Below are positions 18,930-26,701 of a stretch of DNA of 34,698 nt, piece after piece. Under the pieces are notes generated by a model that did not search any database, was not told where the DNA came from, and saw only the letters and a program-made list of their open reading frames with translations. A program made the translations under genes and the position numbers. The DNA is from Thermotogae bacterium (GTDB lineage: Bacteria > Hydrothermota > Hydrothermia > LBFQ01), in the NCBI GenBank assembly GCA_013153965.1, contig JAADDJ010000037.1:1-34698 (forward strand), in the 5' to 3' direction. How positions within the stretch are numbered: position 1 is the stretch's first letter; each line of letters starts with the position of its first letter.

Positions 18930-19719
18930 GGAACTCTGGGAGAAACACTCGTCCTTCCTCGCGAAGCTGGAATCCCTTTTGGAGAGTACGGCCGGATGGC
19001 TGAACATCCCCGTCTATCTCATAAAGGGCAAGAGACTGCGTGCTCTCTCCTCCCACATAAGCTGCGAGATATACGGTGTGGATACGGATACGGCCGTCCT
19101 ATCCGGCTACGCTCTGGAGATGATCCACGCCGCCTCACTCATACACGACGATATAGTTGATGAGGCGGACACCCGCAGGGGAGGCAGGACCCTCAACGAC
19201 ATATTCTCCATCAGGAGGGCCGTTCTGGTCGGGGACCTGGTCTTCACCCGCGCCCTGTCGGAGATAGCCAAGGCGAACGTTCCCCTCTACCTGTCCGCCA
19301 TGTCGGACACCGTGTATAAGATGTCCTACGGCCAGTACGTTGAGGATATAACGCCGCCGGAGAAGTTTGACGAGCATCTCTATCTGGACGTCATATACAA
19401 CAAGACAGCCTCCCTCTACGAGCTCGCCTTCGCATCGGGGGCTCTCATATACGGGGAGGAGAATCCCTACCTGCGGGAGGCGGGTAAGAGTTTCGGTATG
19501 GCCTTCCAGATACTGGACGATTACGACGACTATGAGGAGGACGTGGGCAAGCCCACCCTGCCCCACATATACGAGAGGGAGGGCCATCCGGACCCGAGAG
19601 GGGCAACCCTTGATCTCGCCAAATCCTACATCCGCCGCACGGAGTGGGAGCTGGAGAGGGCGGGTCTTAAAGAGTACTTCGGGGACCTTCTGAACTACAT
19701 GTGGAGCAGGATACCCTGA
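18913..19719 (+). CDS. Polyprenyl synthetase family protein
   Basis: First Asp-rich motif IHDDIVDEADTRRGGRT; second motif FQILDDYDDYEEDVGKP; TTG start. Confidence 0.92.
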   Translation: MKEHLRELWEKHSSFLAKLESLLESTAGWLNIPVYLIKGKRLRALSSHISCEIYGVDTDTAVLSGYALEMIHAASLIHDDIVDEADTRRGGRTLNDIFSIRRAVLVGDLVFTRALSEIAKANVPLYLSAMSDTVYKMSYGQYVEDITPPEKFDEHLYLDVIYNKTASLYELAFASGALIYGEENPYLREAGKSFGMAFQILDDYDDYEEDVGKPTLPHIYEREGHPDPRGATLDLAKSYIRRTEWELERAGLKEYFGDLLNYMWSRIP

Positions 19720-19748
19720 GCTCGGTGGAATATCGGGAATTTCGGGAA

Positions 19749-19754
19749 TAGAAT
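19749..19754 (+). promoter_or_regulatory. Putative -10 box TAGAAT, 7 nt before pepP-like ATG
   Basis: TAGAAT-CCCCACC-ATG. Confidence 0.6.
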
Positions 19755-19761
19755 CCCCACC

Positions 19762-20865
19762 ATGGCTTGGAAGAAGCTGACGCAACTGCGAAGTTTCTGG
19801 CGCGACCGCCACGACGCGTACCTGCTATACAAACCCGAGGCTTGGATGGGGTCGGATCTCCGATACATCACCGGCTTCTCGGGGTCAACCGGAGTCTTCC
19901 TCCAAACCCGTCGCAGGAACTTCATCCTGGTGGATTTCCGATACAAGTCGCAGGTGAGAGAGGAGGTCAGGGAGGGGATCACGGTTCTGGACGTCCCTCC
20001 GGGCGAGTCCCTCATTCAGGTTCTCGGCGACAAGCTCCGGGAGCTGGGTGTCAAGTCGGTGGCCTTGGAGGGGAACGCTCCGGTGTATTTCCTCAAAGCT
20101 CTGCGTAAGACCCTCAGGGGAAGCGGTATCAGGCTGTACGCCGTTTCGGGTCTGATAGCACGTTTGAGGGTCCGCAAGGAGGCCCACGAGATTGAGAGGT
20201 TAAGGCGGGCCCAAGAGCTCACCGACCGACTCTTTGAGTGGGTTCTGAACAACGTGAGACCGGGGAAGATGACGGAGAGGGATCTTGCCCTTGAGATGGA
20301 GGTCTGGGCCAGACGCAACGGGGCCGACGGCATGTCCTTCCCGCCCATAGTGGCGGTGGGTGCGAACTCCGCCAAGCCCCACGCCCGGCCCACCGACACC
20401 CTGATACCCACCAGGGGAGTCCTGCTCTTGGACTTCGGCCTAAAGGTGGAGGGCTACGTGTCCGATATGACCCGCACCCTGTGGATAGGGCGCAGGGTTC
20501 CCTCCCTCTTCAAGAGGGCGTACGAGGTGGTTCTGGAGGCGCAGGAGAGGGCCATAAGAAAACTCTCCTTCTCCGGAGCCGTTCCGGCCAAGGAGGTAGA
20601 TGCCGCCGCCAGAGAGTACATAGACTCAACGGAGTTCAAGGGGACTTTCGGCCACGGTCTGGGCCACGGTATAGGTATGGACGTGCATGAGGCCCCCTCC
20701 CTGAATCCCAAGTCCGAGTACGTCCTCAAGGGGAAGGAGGTCGTGACTGTTGAGCCGGGTATCTATCTGGATGGGGAATTCGGCGTGCGAATAGAGGACG
20801 TGGTGATCGCGGGCTCGGGAGAGAATATCACCGGCTCCCCCAAGAGGGAGATAATCAAACTCTGA
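19762..20865 (+). CDS. Xaa-Pro aminopeptidase/M24 family
   Basis: YITGFSGSTGVFL, LLDFGLKVEGYVSDMTRTLWIG, GTFGHGLGHGIGMDVHEAPSLN, VTVEPGIYLDGEFGVRIEDVV. Confidence 0.93.
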   Translation: MAWKKLTQLRSFWRDRHDAYLLYKPEAWMGSDLRYITGFSGSTGVFLQTRRRNFILVDFRYKSQVREEVREGITVLDVPPGESLIQVLGDKLRELGVKSVALEGNAPVYFLKALRKTLRGSGIRLYAVSGLIARLRVRKEAHEIERLRRAQELTDRLFEWVLNNVRPGKMTERDLALEMEVWARRNGADGMSFPPIVAVGANSAKPHARPTDTLIPTRGVLLLDFGLKVEGYVSDMTRTLWIGRRVPSLFKRAYEVVLEAQERAIRKLSFSGAVPAKEVDAAAREYIDSTEFKGTFGHGLGHGIGMDVHEAPSLNPKSEYVLKGKEVVTVEPGIYLDGEFGVRIEDVVIAGSGENITGSPKREIIKL

Positions 20866-22195
20866 CGTCGGAAGGTACCTTAACGGCGTACTCCCCCGTA
20901 AAGCAGGACACGCAGAAGTTGGGGAGGGCCTCCCTGAAGCGGGAGAGGGGCAGGTAGAGGATGCTGTCCGCCTCAATGAACTCGCCTATGCGTGCCGTAT
21001 CCATGCGGGAGGCTGCCAGCTCCTCCCTCGTGGGAGTATCTATACCGAAGTAGCAGGGGGATATAACCGGAGGGGAGCCTATCCTCACATGCACCTCCTT
21101 GGCCCCCGCGTCCCTCACCATCCGCACGATCTCCCTCATCGTCGTCCCTCGGACGAGGGAGTCATCTATCAGGACGACCCGCCTACCCTTCAGGACGAAG
21201 GGGACCGGAAAGAGCTTGGCCCTTACGGTCCTCCGACGCACGTCCTGCGACGGCTGGATGAAACTTCTCCCCACGTAATGGCTCCTTATCAGACCCATCT
21301 GGAAGGGTATCCCGGACCTGCGGGCGTACCCTATGGCGTATATGGTGCCGGAGTCGGGTACCGGAACCACCACGTCGGCCTCCAGGGAATCAACCTCGGC
21401 GAGCACCTCCCCCGCCCGGAGCCTCCACTCATAGACGGACCTACCGAATAGGTTGCTGTCGGGACGGGCGAAATACACCAACTCAAACGAGCAGGGTAGC
21501 GGAACCTTCACTCCGACGCCGAACTTGCGCACCCTCCCATCAACCACGTATCCCTCACCTATGCCCACCTCCTCAACCACGTCTATCTCCGCGGAGCGGA
21601 GGGCGGAATCCTCCGAGGCGAACCAGACCTCATCCCCCTCCCTGCCCATCCAGAGGGGCCGGAAACCGTAGGGGTCCCGAAAGGCCAACAGCCTGTCCCC
21701 GTCAATCATCAGCACCGTCCAAGCTCCCTCCACCTTTGACGTTAGGCGTCTTATCCTCTCCTCCGGCGCACCGCTCTCCCGGGCGTACAGGAGGAGTATC
21801 ACCTCGGAGTCGGAGGTTGAGCGCAAGATTACACCGTCTCGCTGGAGCTCCGCCTTCAGCTGGGGATAGTTGGTCAGATTCCCGTTATGCACCAGAGCCA
21901 GCAGGCGCTCACCTATGAATCCCACGAAGGGTTGCACGTTCTCCGGCCTGTAGCTCTCCCCTTGGGTGGAGTAGCGGGTGTGGGCCACGGCGACCTTCAG
22001 GAGGGGGTCCGCCCCGTACCGGCGGAATACCTCCGAGACCAAGCCCACGTCCTTGAAACCCACCTCCCGCCCGTCCGTAGTTATACCCACGAATCCACTC
22101 GCCTCCTGACCCCTGTGCTGTAGGCCTTGGAGGACCGAGACGACGCGACTTAGCCTCACTCCCCTTTCGCTCCTTACTCCAACTATACCGCACAT
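20855..22195 (-). CDS. purF: Amidophosphoribosyltransferase
   Basis: MCGIVGV with catalytic Cys1, VAHTRYSTQG, VVLIDDSLVRGTTMREIVRMVRDAGAKEVHVRIGSPP. Confidence 0.95.
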   Translation of the reverse strand: MCGIVGVRSERGVRLSRVVSVLQGLQHRGQEASGFVGITTDGREVGFKDVGLVSEVFRRYGADPLLKVAVAHTRYSTQGESYRPENVQPFVGFIGERLLALVHNGNLTNYPQLKAELQRDGVILRSTSDSEVILLLYARESGAPEERIRRLTSKVEGAWTVLMIDGDRLLAFRDPYGFRPLWMGREGDEVWFASEDSALRSAEIDVVEEVGIGEGYVVDGRVRKFGVGVKVPLPCSFELVYFARPDSNLFGRSVYEWRLRAGEVLAEVDSLEADVVVPVPDSGTIYAIGYARRSGIPFQMGLIRSHYVGRSFIQPSQDVRRRTVRAKLFPVPFVLKGRRVVLIDDSLVRGTTMREIVRMVRDAGAKEVHVRIGSPPVISPCYFGIDTPTREELAASRMDTARIGEFIEADSILYLPLSRFREALPNFCVSCFTGEYAVKVPSDVRV

Positions 22196-22204
22196 GCTGA
22201 GAGG

Positions 22205-22735
22205 CTATTCTACAACCGAGTCCGCCCCCTTGGAGCGGGAGTTCTTCATCTCCTCCACCACGAACATGACGGCGAGGCCCGCCAATCCCAAAGTTACCCA
22301 GACGTCGGCCAAGTTGAAGGTGTACCAACGGAATTGACCCACACCGAGGTCCACGAAATCCACCACGCCGCCACGCAGGAGCCTATCCACGATGTTGCCG
22401 ATGGCCCCACCGAGTATGGTCGCATAGAGAAACTTGTATATCCTCCTTCTCTCAAAGAACATGACCCAGAAAAGGAGTACGGCGAGGGCCGTTGATGCGG
22501 CCACGTAGGGAAAGTCCTTACCCAGCGAGAGGCCGAAGGCCGTGTTGTAGTTTATCACCAGAGTGAATCGGAGGAACTCGCCCAATATGTTCTTCGGCTC
22601 GTGAAGATTCAGCGATGAGTAGGCCCATGCCTTCGTGAGCAGGTCCAACATCCCCAGAAAGGCGGAGTATAGGAGCAGCAGGAAGGATAGGACGATGTTC
22701 CTCTTGGAGAATGCCCATCTCAAGGTAGCACGCAT
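22205..22735 (-). CDS. lspA: Lipoprotein signal peptidase
   Basis: LDLLTKAW, NYNTAFGLS, GGAIGNIVDRLLRGGVVDFVDL, FNLADVWVTLG. Start refined to ATG 22735 (M14 of the ORF). Confidence 0.92.
   Translation of the reverse strand: MRATLRWAFSKRNIVLSFLLLLYSAFLGMLDLLTKAWAYSSLNLHEPKNILGEFLRFTLVINYNTAFGLSLGKDFPYVAASTALAVLLFWVMFFERRRIYKFLYATILGGAIGNIVDRLLRGGVVDFVDLGVGQFRWYTFNLADVWVTLGLAGLAVMFVVEEMKNSRSKGADSVVE
22207..22212 (-). promoter_or_regulatory. Putative -10 box TAGAAT, 11 nt before purF ATG, embedded in the lspA stop region
   Basis: Minus strand G-TAGAAT-AGCCTCTCAGC-ATG; lspA ends GTA-GAA-TAG. Confidence 0.5.
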
Positions 22736-22745
22736 CGGATGCGTG
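22729..22745. promoter_or_regulatory. Perfect inverted repeat CACGCATC-G-GATGCGTG over the lspA start (candidate operator)
   Basis: 8-bp arms, 1-nt centre, covers the lspA start codon and expected TSS. Confidence 0.5.
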
Positions 22746-22746
22746 G

Positions 22747-22752
22747 ATTCTA
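22747..22752 (-). promoter_or_regulatory. Putative -10 box TAGAAT, 11 nt before lspA ATG
   Basis: Minus strand TAGAAT-CCACGCATCCG-ATG. Confidence 0.5.
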
Positions 22753-22803
22753 CTGCCGAAAGGCCCCGTCCCAACGCCCGGATGTCTCGGCGAACTACCT
22801 CCG

Positions 22804-22809
22804 TAAAAT
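22804..22809 (+). promoter_or_regulatory. Putative -10 box TAAAAT, 6 nt before lpxC/fabZ ATG
   Basis: TAAAAT-GGCGTG-ATG. Confidence 0.6.
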
Positions 22810-22815
22810 GGCGTG

Positions 22816-24045
22816 ATGTTCAGAAGGCTAAATCGCACTCTGAGATTCAAGGGCAAGGGCCTGCATACGGGGGAGATGTGCGAGATGCTCCTGCATCCCG
22901 AGGGGGAGTGGTACTCCTTCCTCAGGGACGGGGTTGAGATAGTTGCCACCTACGAGAACGTCTGCGACACGGAAAGGAACACATCCCTATGCGCGGATGG
23001 GGTGAAGGTGATGACGGTTGAGCATATTCTCTCCGCCCTCTACGGGCTGGGGGTGGTGGGGGCCAAGATTGAGGTGAGGGGGCCGGAGGTGCCGGATGTG
23101 GATGGCTCCGCCCACGAGTTCGCCCGAGCCATATACGAGAATTCGGAGGAGGCCGAGGGACAGGAGTGGCATCTCCACTCGCCCCTTCACCACTCGCACG
23201 GCCGCGCGGAGGTGATGGCCTTTCCCTCCGATACGCTTCGGATAGCCTACGCTCTGGAGTACGACTCCCCGCGCAGATTCAGCGCCTTCTACGAGATTCC
23301 CGTATCTCCCGAGACCTACCTGAAGGAGATAGCCCCGGCCCGAACCTTCGTATTTGAGGAGGAGGTGCAGGAGATCCTATCCTCCGGCTTAGGGAGAGGT
23401 GGGGATGCGGATAGGGTCCTGTTGCTCGGGAGCGACGAGAGACTACCCGACGAGGCCGTGAGGCACAAGATTTTGGACTTCATCGGGGATCTGGCCCTCT
23501 CGGGGAGATTCATAAGGGGTCGCTATATCGTCCTGAGGGGCGGACACGGCTCCCACGTCTCCTTCGCCAAGAGGCTCGCCGAGGAGGGCCTGTGGGGACT
23601 GCAGATGGACATAGATGAGATAAGGGGATTGCTTCCCCATCGGTATCCCTTTCTCCTCGTTGATCGCATACTCCATCTGGACGAGCGGAGGGTGGTCGGG
23701 ATGAAGAACATTACGGTCAACGAGGAATTCTTCAACGGCCACTTCCCGGACCGGCCCATAATGCCCGGTGTCCTTCAGATTGAAGCCTTGGCACAGGTCG
23801 CCGGCGTCGGACTGGCCTACCGGCTTCGCCAGATGGGTAAGGGAGACGTTCTTCCCCTCTTCGCGGGCATAGAGGATGTGCGATTCCGTAGGGTGGTCAG
23901 GCCGGGGGATACCCTCATTCTGGAGGCCGTTCTCCTGCGTTTCGGAGGGCGTCTCGCCAAGGCTAAGGGGAGGGCCTTCGTTGATGGGAACCTCGTCGCC
24001 GAGGCCACCATGATAGCGACGATGGTTCCAAGCGGCAGCGCCTGA
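22816..24045 (+). CDS. lpxC/fabZ: Bifunctional UDP-3-O-acyl-N-acetylglucosamine deacetylase / 3-hydroxyacyl-ACP dehydratase
   Basis: LpxC: VMTVEHILSALYGLGV, RHKILDFIGDLAL, GGHGSHVSFAKRL. FabZ: LLPHRYPFLLVDRIL, FFNGHFPDRPIMPGVLQIEALAQVAG. Confidence 0.94.
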   Translation: MFRRLNRTLRFKGKGLHTGEMCEMLLHPEGEWYSFLRDGVEIVATYENVCDTERNTSLCADGVKVMTVEHILSALYGLGVVGAKIEVRGPEVPDVDGSAHEFARAIYENSEEAEGQEWHLHSPLHHSHGRAEVMAFPSDTLRIAYALEYDSPRRFSAFYEIPVSPETYLKEIAPARTFVFEEEVQEILSSGLGRGGDADRVLLLGSDERLPDEAVRHKILDFIGDLALSGRFIRGRYIVLRGGHGSHVSFAKRLAEEGLWGLQMDIDEIRGLLPHRYPFLLVDRILHLDERRVVGMKNITVNEEFFNGHFPDRPIMPGVLQIEALAQVAGVGLAYRLRQMGKGDVLPLFAGIEDVRFRRVVRPGDTLILEAVLLRFGGRLAKAKGRAFVDGNLVAEATMIATMVPSGSA

Positions 24046-24064
24046 GGGACCGGAAATTCGCCTG

Positions 24065-24070
24065 TATAAT
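24065..24070 (+). promoter_or_regulatory. Putative -10 box TATAAT, 8 nt before ATG
   Basis: TATAAT-CCGGAGTC-ATG. Confidence 0.65.
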
Positions 24071-24078
24071 CCGGAGTC

Positions 24079-26184
24079 ATGTTGTGGATATTTATAACTG
24101 GCCTTTCGGACGCACAGCTTAAAGGGATCCTCCGGTACAAGCCGGAGAACGCATCCCTTTTGAAGAGGCCTTCGGCGGATGTGATCAAGCCCAGCTCCGC
24201 CATTGACGGCTTCGGGTACATGCTAATTTCCAATCAGGATGGGGAAGCGGTTGATTTCAACTACGTGGATATCTCCTCCACTGGAACGAATGTCGGTGCC
24301 GGCGACGATTGGTGCTCCGGCTTCTCCGGTGGCATCTTCTACCAGCTGGGATTCTCCATGCCCTTCTACACCACCACCGTGGATTCCATATCCATATGCT
24401 CCAACGGTACGGTCGTCTTGGAGAATGTGGGCAGATACGTCGGTATCTCAAATGGTCCTCTGCCGGATACCACCTACGGACCCACCGGCTTCGTCGCCGT
24501 CATGTGGGATGACCTTGATCCCTCCGATGCCTCCGCCGGTGGAGTGTATTTCCAGAGCTTTTCCAGCTGTCCCGACGGTTATCCCGGCGCCTGCGCCATA
24601 GTGCAGTACAACCGCGTTCCCCGCTACGGAGGCTCCACCTACATGGACTTTGAGGTCATATTCTACGACAACGGCAACATAAAGCTGCTCTACAACTCCG
24701 CCGTGGATTACAGGGATGCCACCATCGGGGTGCAGGATTCCACCGCCGCCACGGGGGAGAATCCCGACTGGTACCTCCAGTACGTCTATAACGGGATTCC
24801 CTCCAACCACGTACCCGACAGCGGTACGGCCGTCCTCATAAGGCGCATTCCCATCCAGAGTGGGGATGCTCTGGTTATGGACGTTGACCCCGACGAGTAC
24901 ATTCCGGTGGCTCCCGTAAGTGTGAGCGCCAAGATCTTCAACGCCGATACCTTGATTCTATCCTCCTTCGCCCTGCATCTGGACATATACGACACCGTGT
25001 CCAACACCCTCGTCTTCAGCGACGACCAGACGGTAGATTTGGCTCCCCGCACCATCACCACCGTAACGTTCAACAGCTTCACCCCCGAGGAGCGCTCCTA
25101 CTACATGGCCGTCGTGTATGTGACGGACACGAGGGATCCCGACGCCACCTACGACACCGCCTCCACCGTCTTTAGGACCCACGTGAGGGTGGGCGACGTT
25201 CTGGATACCTTCAGCCTCCTCATACCGCCTCTTCTGGGCTATAACTTCTCCTTCATCACCTACAACGACCTGAGGGGCCGCTTCTTCATAAGCGACATGT
25301 ACGGGGCCGTATATTCGTTTGATCCCAAGAATCCCGCCTCCTCCTTCCGCAGCGAGGTGTGGGCGTACGCGCCCATATACGACCCCTACGTCAATTATCC
25401 CTTCTCCATAGCGAACGACGGCGACAGCACCTTCTTCCTGACCCACCTGGAGTACGACGGATGGTACGTGTATAACCAGCATCTCGCCTTCTACAGCGAG
25501 ATCTCTCCCGGTATCTTCGCTTGGACGGGAGACACCATGAATCTTTGGGCCTTCGTTCCCGGCGCCCTCATCTACGGGATAGATTGGGATGATAATACTA
25601 ACACCCTCTGGGCCATGAGCACGGACGGCACCAACCACACGCTGGTGAATCTGAACGTCCAGAGCCCGGGAATTGAGGGTACGATCCCCGTAAGCGGAAC
25701 GGTGGATGTTCCCACCGGCCTCACCCTGCTTGACTACACGGGTGAGTTCCTCATCACCGACGGTGCCCAGGTCTATAGGGTTGATACCTCCGGAAACATA
25801 GTAGATGCGTACTACACCCCCGGCCACGTCCCTCTCTTTGACCTGGCCTTCTATCCCGGCTGTGCGGCGGGTTCAACCGAGCCCGTGGTGGCCTACGCCG
25901 TCGGCGGGGACTCGGCGAATACGGTTCTGGTGATAGGTACCGGATACTACTGCGACCAGGTCATATCCGTCGCCGAGAAGCCCAAGAGCACGGAGGGAAC
26001 CGTCTCCATACTCGTAAATGGCCGGACCGTCAAGGTTGAGGGCGTAGATGGCTCCGCGCACGTCTATGACATAGCCGGCAGGAGGATCGCATCCTTCAGG
26101 ACCAGCGAGCCCTACACCTTCAGCCGTACGGGCGTCTTCTTCATAAAGACCGACAGGAAGGTCTTCAAGGTCGTCGTAAGGTAA
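24079..26184 (+). CDS. Large secreted protein with C-terminal sorting-like domain (T9SS type A-like)
   Basis: Extracellular beta-rich composition; C-terminus VSILVNGRTVKVEGVDGSAHVYDIAGRRIASFRTSEPYTFSRTGVFFIKTDRKVFKVVVR. Confidence 0.75.
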   Translation: MLWIFITGLSDAQLKGILRYKPENASLLKRPSADVIKPSSAIDGFGYMLISNQDGEAVDFNYVDISSTGTNVGAGDDWCSGFSGGIFYQLGFSMPFYTTTVDSISICSNGTVVLENVGRYVGISNGPLPDTTYGPTGFVAVMWDDLDPSDASAGGVYFQSFSSCPDGYPGACAIVQYNRVPRYGGSTYMDFEVIFYDNGNIKLLYNSAVDYRDATIGVQDSTAATGENPDWYLQYVYNGIPSNHVPDSGTAVLIRRIPIQSGDALVMDVDPDEYIPVAPVSVSAKIFNADTLILSSFALHLDIYDTVSNTLVFSDDQTVDLAPRTITTVTFNSFTPEERSYYMAVVYVTDTRDPDATYDTASTVFRTHVRVGDVLDTFSLLIPPLLGYNFSFITYNDLRGRFFISDMYGAVYSFDPKNPASSFRSEVWAYAPIYDPYVNYPFSIANDGDSTFFLTHLEYDGWYVYNQHLAFYSEISPGIFAWTGDTMNLWAFVPGALIYGIDWDDNTNTLWAMSTDGTNHTLVNLNVQSPGIEGTIPVSGTVDVPTGLTLLDYTGEFLITDGAQVYRVDTSGNIVDAYYTPGHVPLFDLAFYPGCAAGSTEPVVAYAVGGDSANTVLVIGTGYYCDQVISVAEKPKSTEGTVSILVNGRTVKVEGVDGSAHVYDIAGRRIASFRTSEPYTFSRTGVFFIKTDRKVFKVVVR

Positions 26185-26203
26185 GTCCGACCGCGCGACT
26201 TTT

Positions 26204-26230
26204 GGGCGGGGCATTTGCCCCGCCCTTTTT
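26204..26230 (+). terminator. Rho-independent terminator
   Basis: GGGCGGGGC-ATTT-GCCCCGCCC followed by TTTTT, 20 bp after the stop of the secreted protein gene. Confidence 0.92.
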
Positions 26231-26243
26231 GATGGTACGGGCT

Positions 26244-26249
26244 TAGAAT
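26244..26249 (+). promoter_or_regulatory. Putative -10 box TAGAAT, 6 nt before ATG
   Basis: TAGAAT-GGGGAG-ATG. Confidence 0.55.
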
Positions 26250-26255
26250 GGGGAG

Positions 26256-26681
26256 ATGAGTTCTCTCCTCAACGCCCTATACCTGTGCGTGGTTGGGCAG
26301 GGATGTAAGGCGGCGCTACTTCAGGCGGCCAGGGAGAGCTCGGAGGCCGCCTTTCTCTATAGGGTGTGGGATGCGATACCGGACAAGAAGAACTTCGCGT
26401 TCGGCTACCTGAGGCTTGAGAGGGGGGACTTCTCGCCCAAGGACTTTAAGCCCAAGAGCCCCTATGATCACTACATCCTCGCCCTCTTCTACGAGAGGAG
26501 CGGGAAGGCCGAGAAGGCGGCCAAGGAGTACTACGAGGTGTGCAGGAGGACGGATGGGCTCTTCGCCGCCGAATCGTGCTACAGGGCCTATAGGCTCGGG
26601 GTTGAGGAGGCCAAGAGGGTGATGAAGGAGCGATTCTCAAGCACCTACTACATGTACTTCCTCTCGGAGGACGACCGATAG
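26256..26681 (+). CDS. Small hypothetical protein, possibly TPR-like
   Basis: ORF with own -10 box; helical YILALFYERSGKAEKAAKEYYEVCRR. Confidence 0.65.
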   Translation: MSSLLNALYLCVVGQGCKAALLQAARESSEAAFLYRVWDAIPDKKNFAFGYLRLERGDFSPKDFKPKSPYDHYILALFYERSGKAEKAAKEYYEVCRRTDGLFAAESCYRAYRLGVEEAKRVMKERFSSTYYMYFLSEDDR

Positions 26682-26687
26682 CACCAG

Positions 26688-26693
26688 TATAAT
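26688..26693 (+). promoter_or_regulatory. Putative -10 box TATAAT, 8 nt before ATG
   Basis: TATAAT-ACCCGCCT-ATG. Confidence 0.65.
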
Positions 26694-26701
26694 ACCCGCC
26701 T

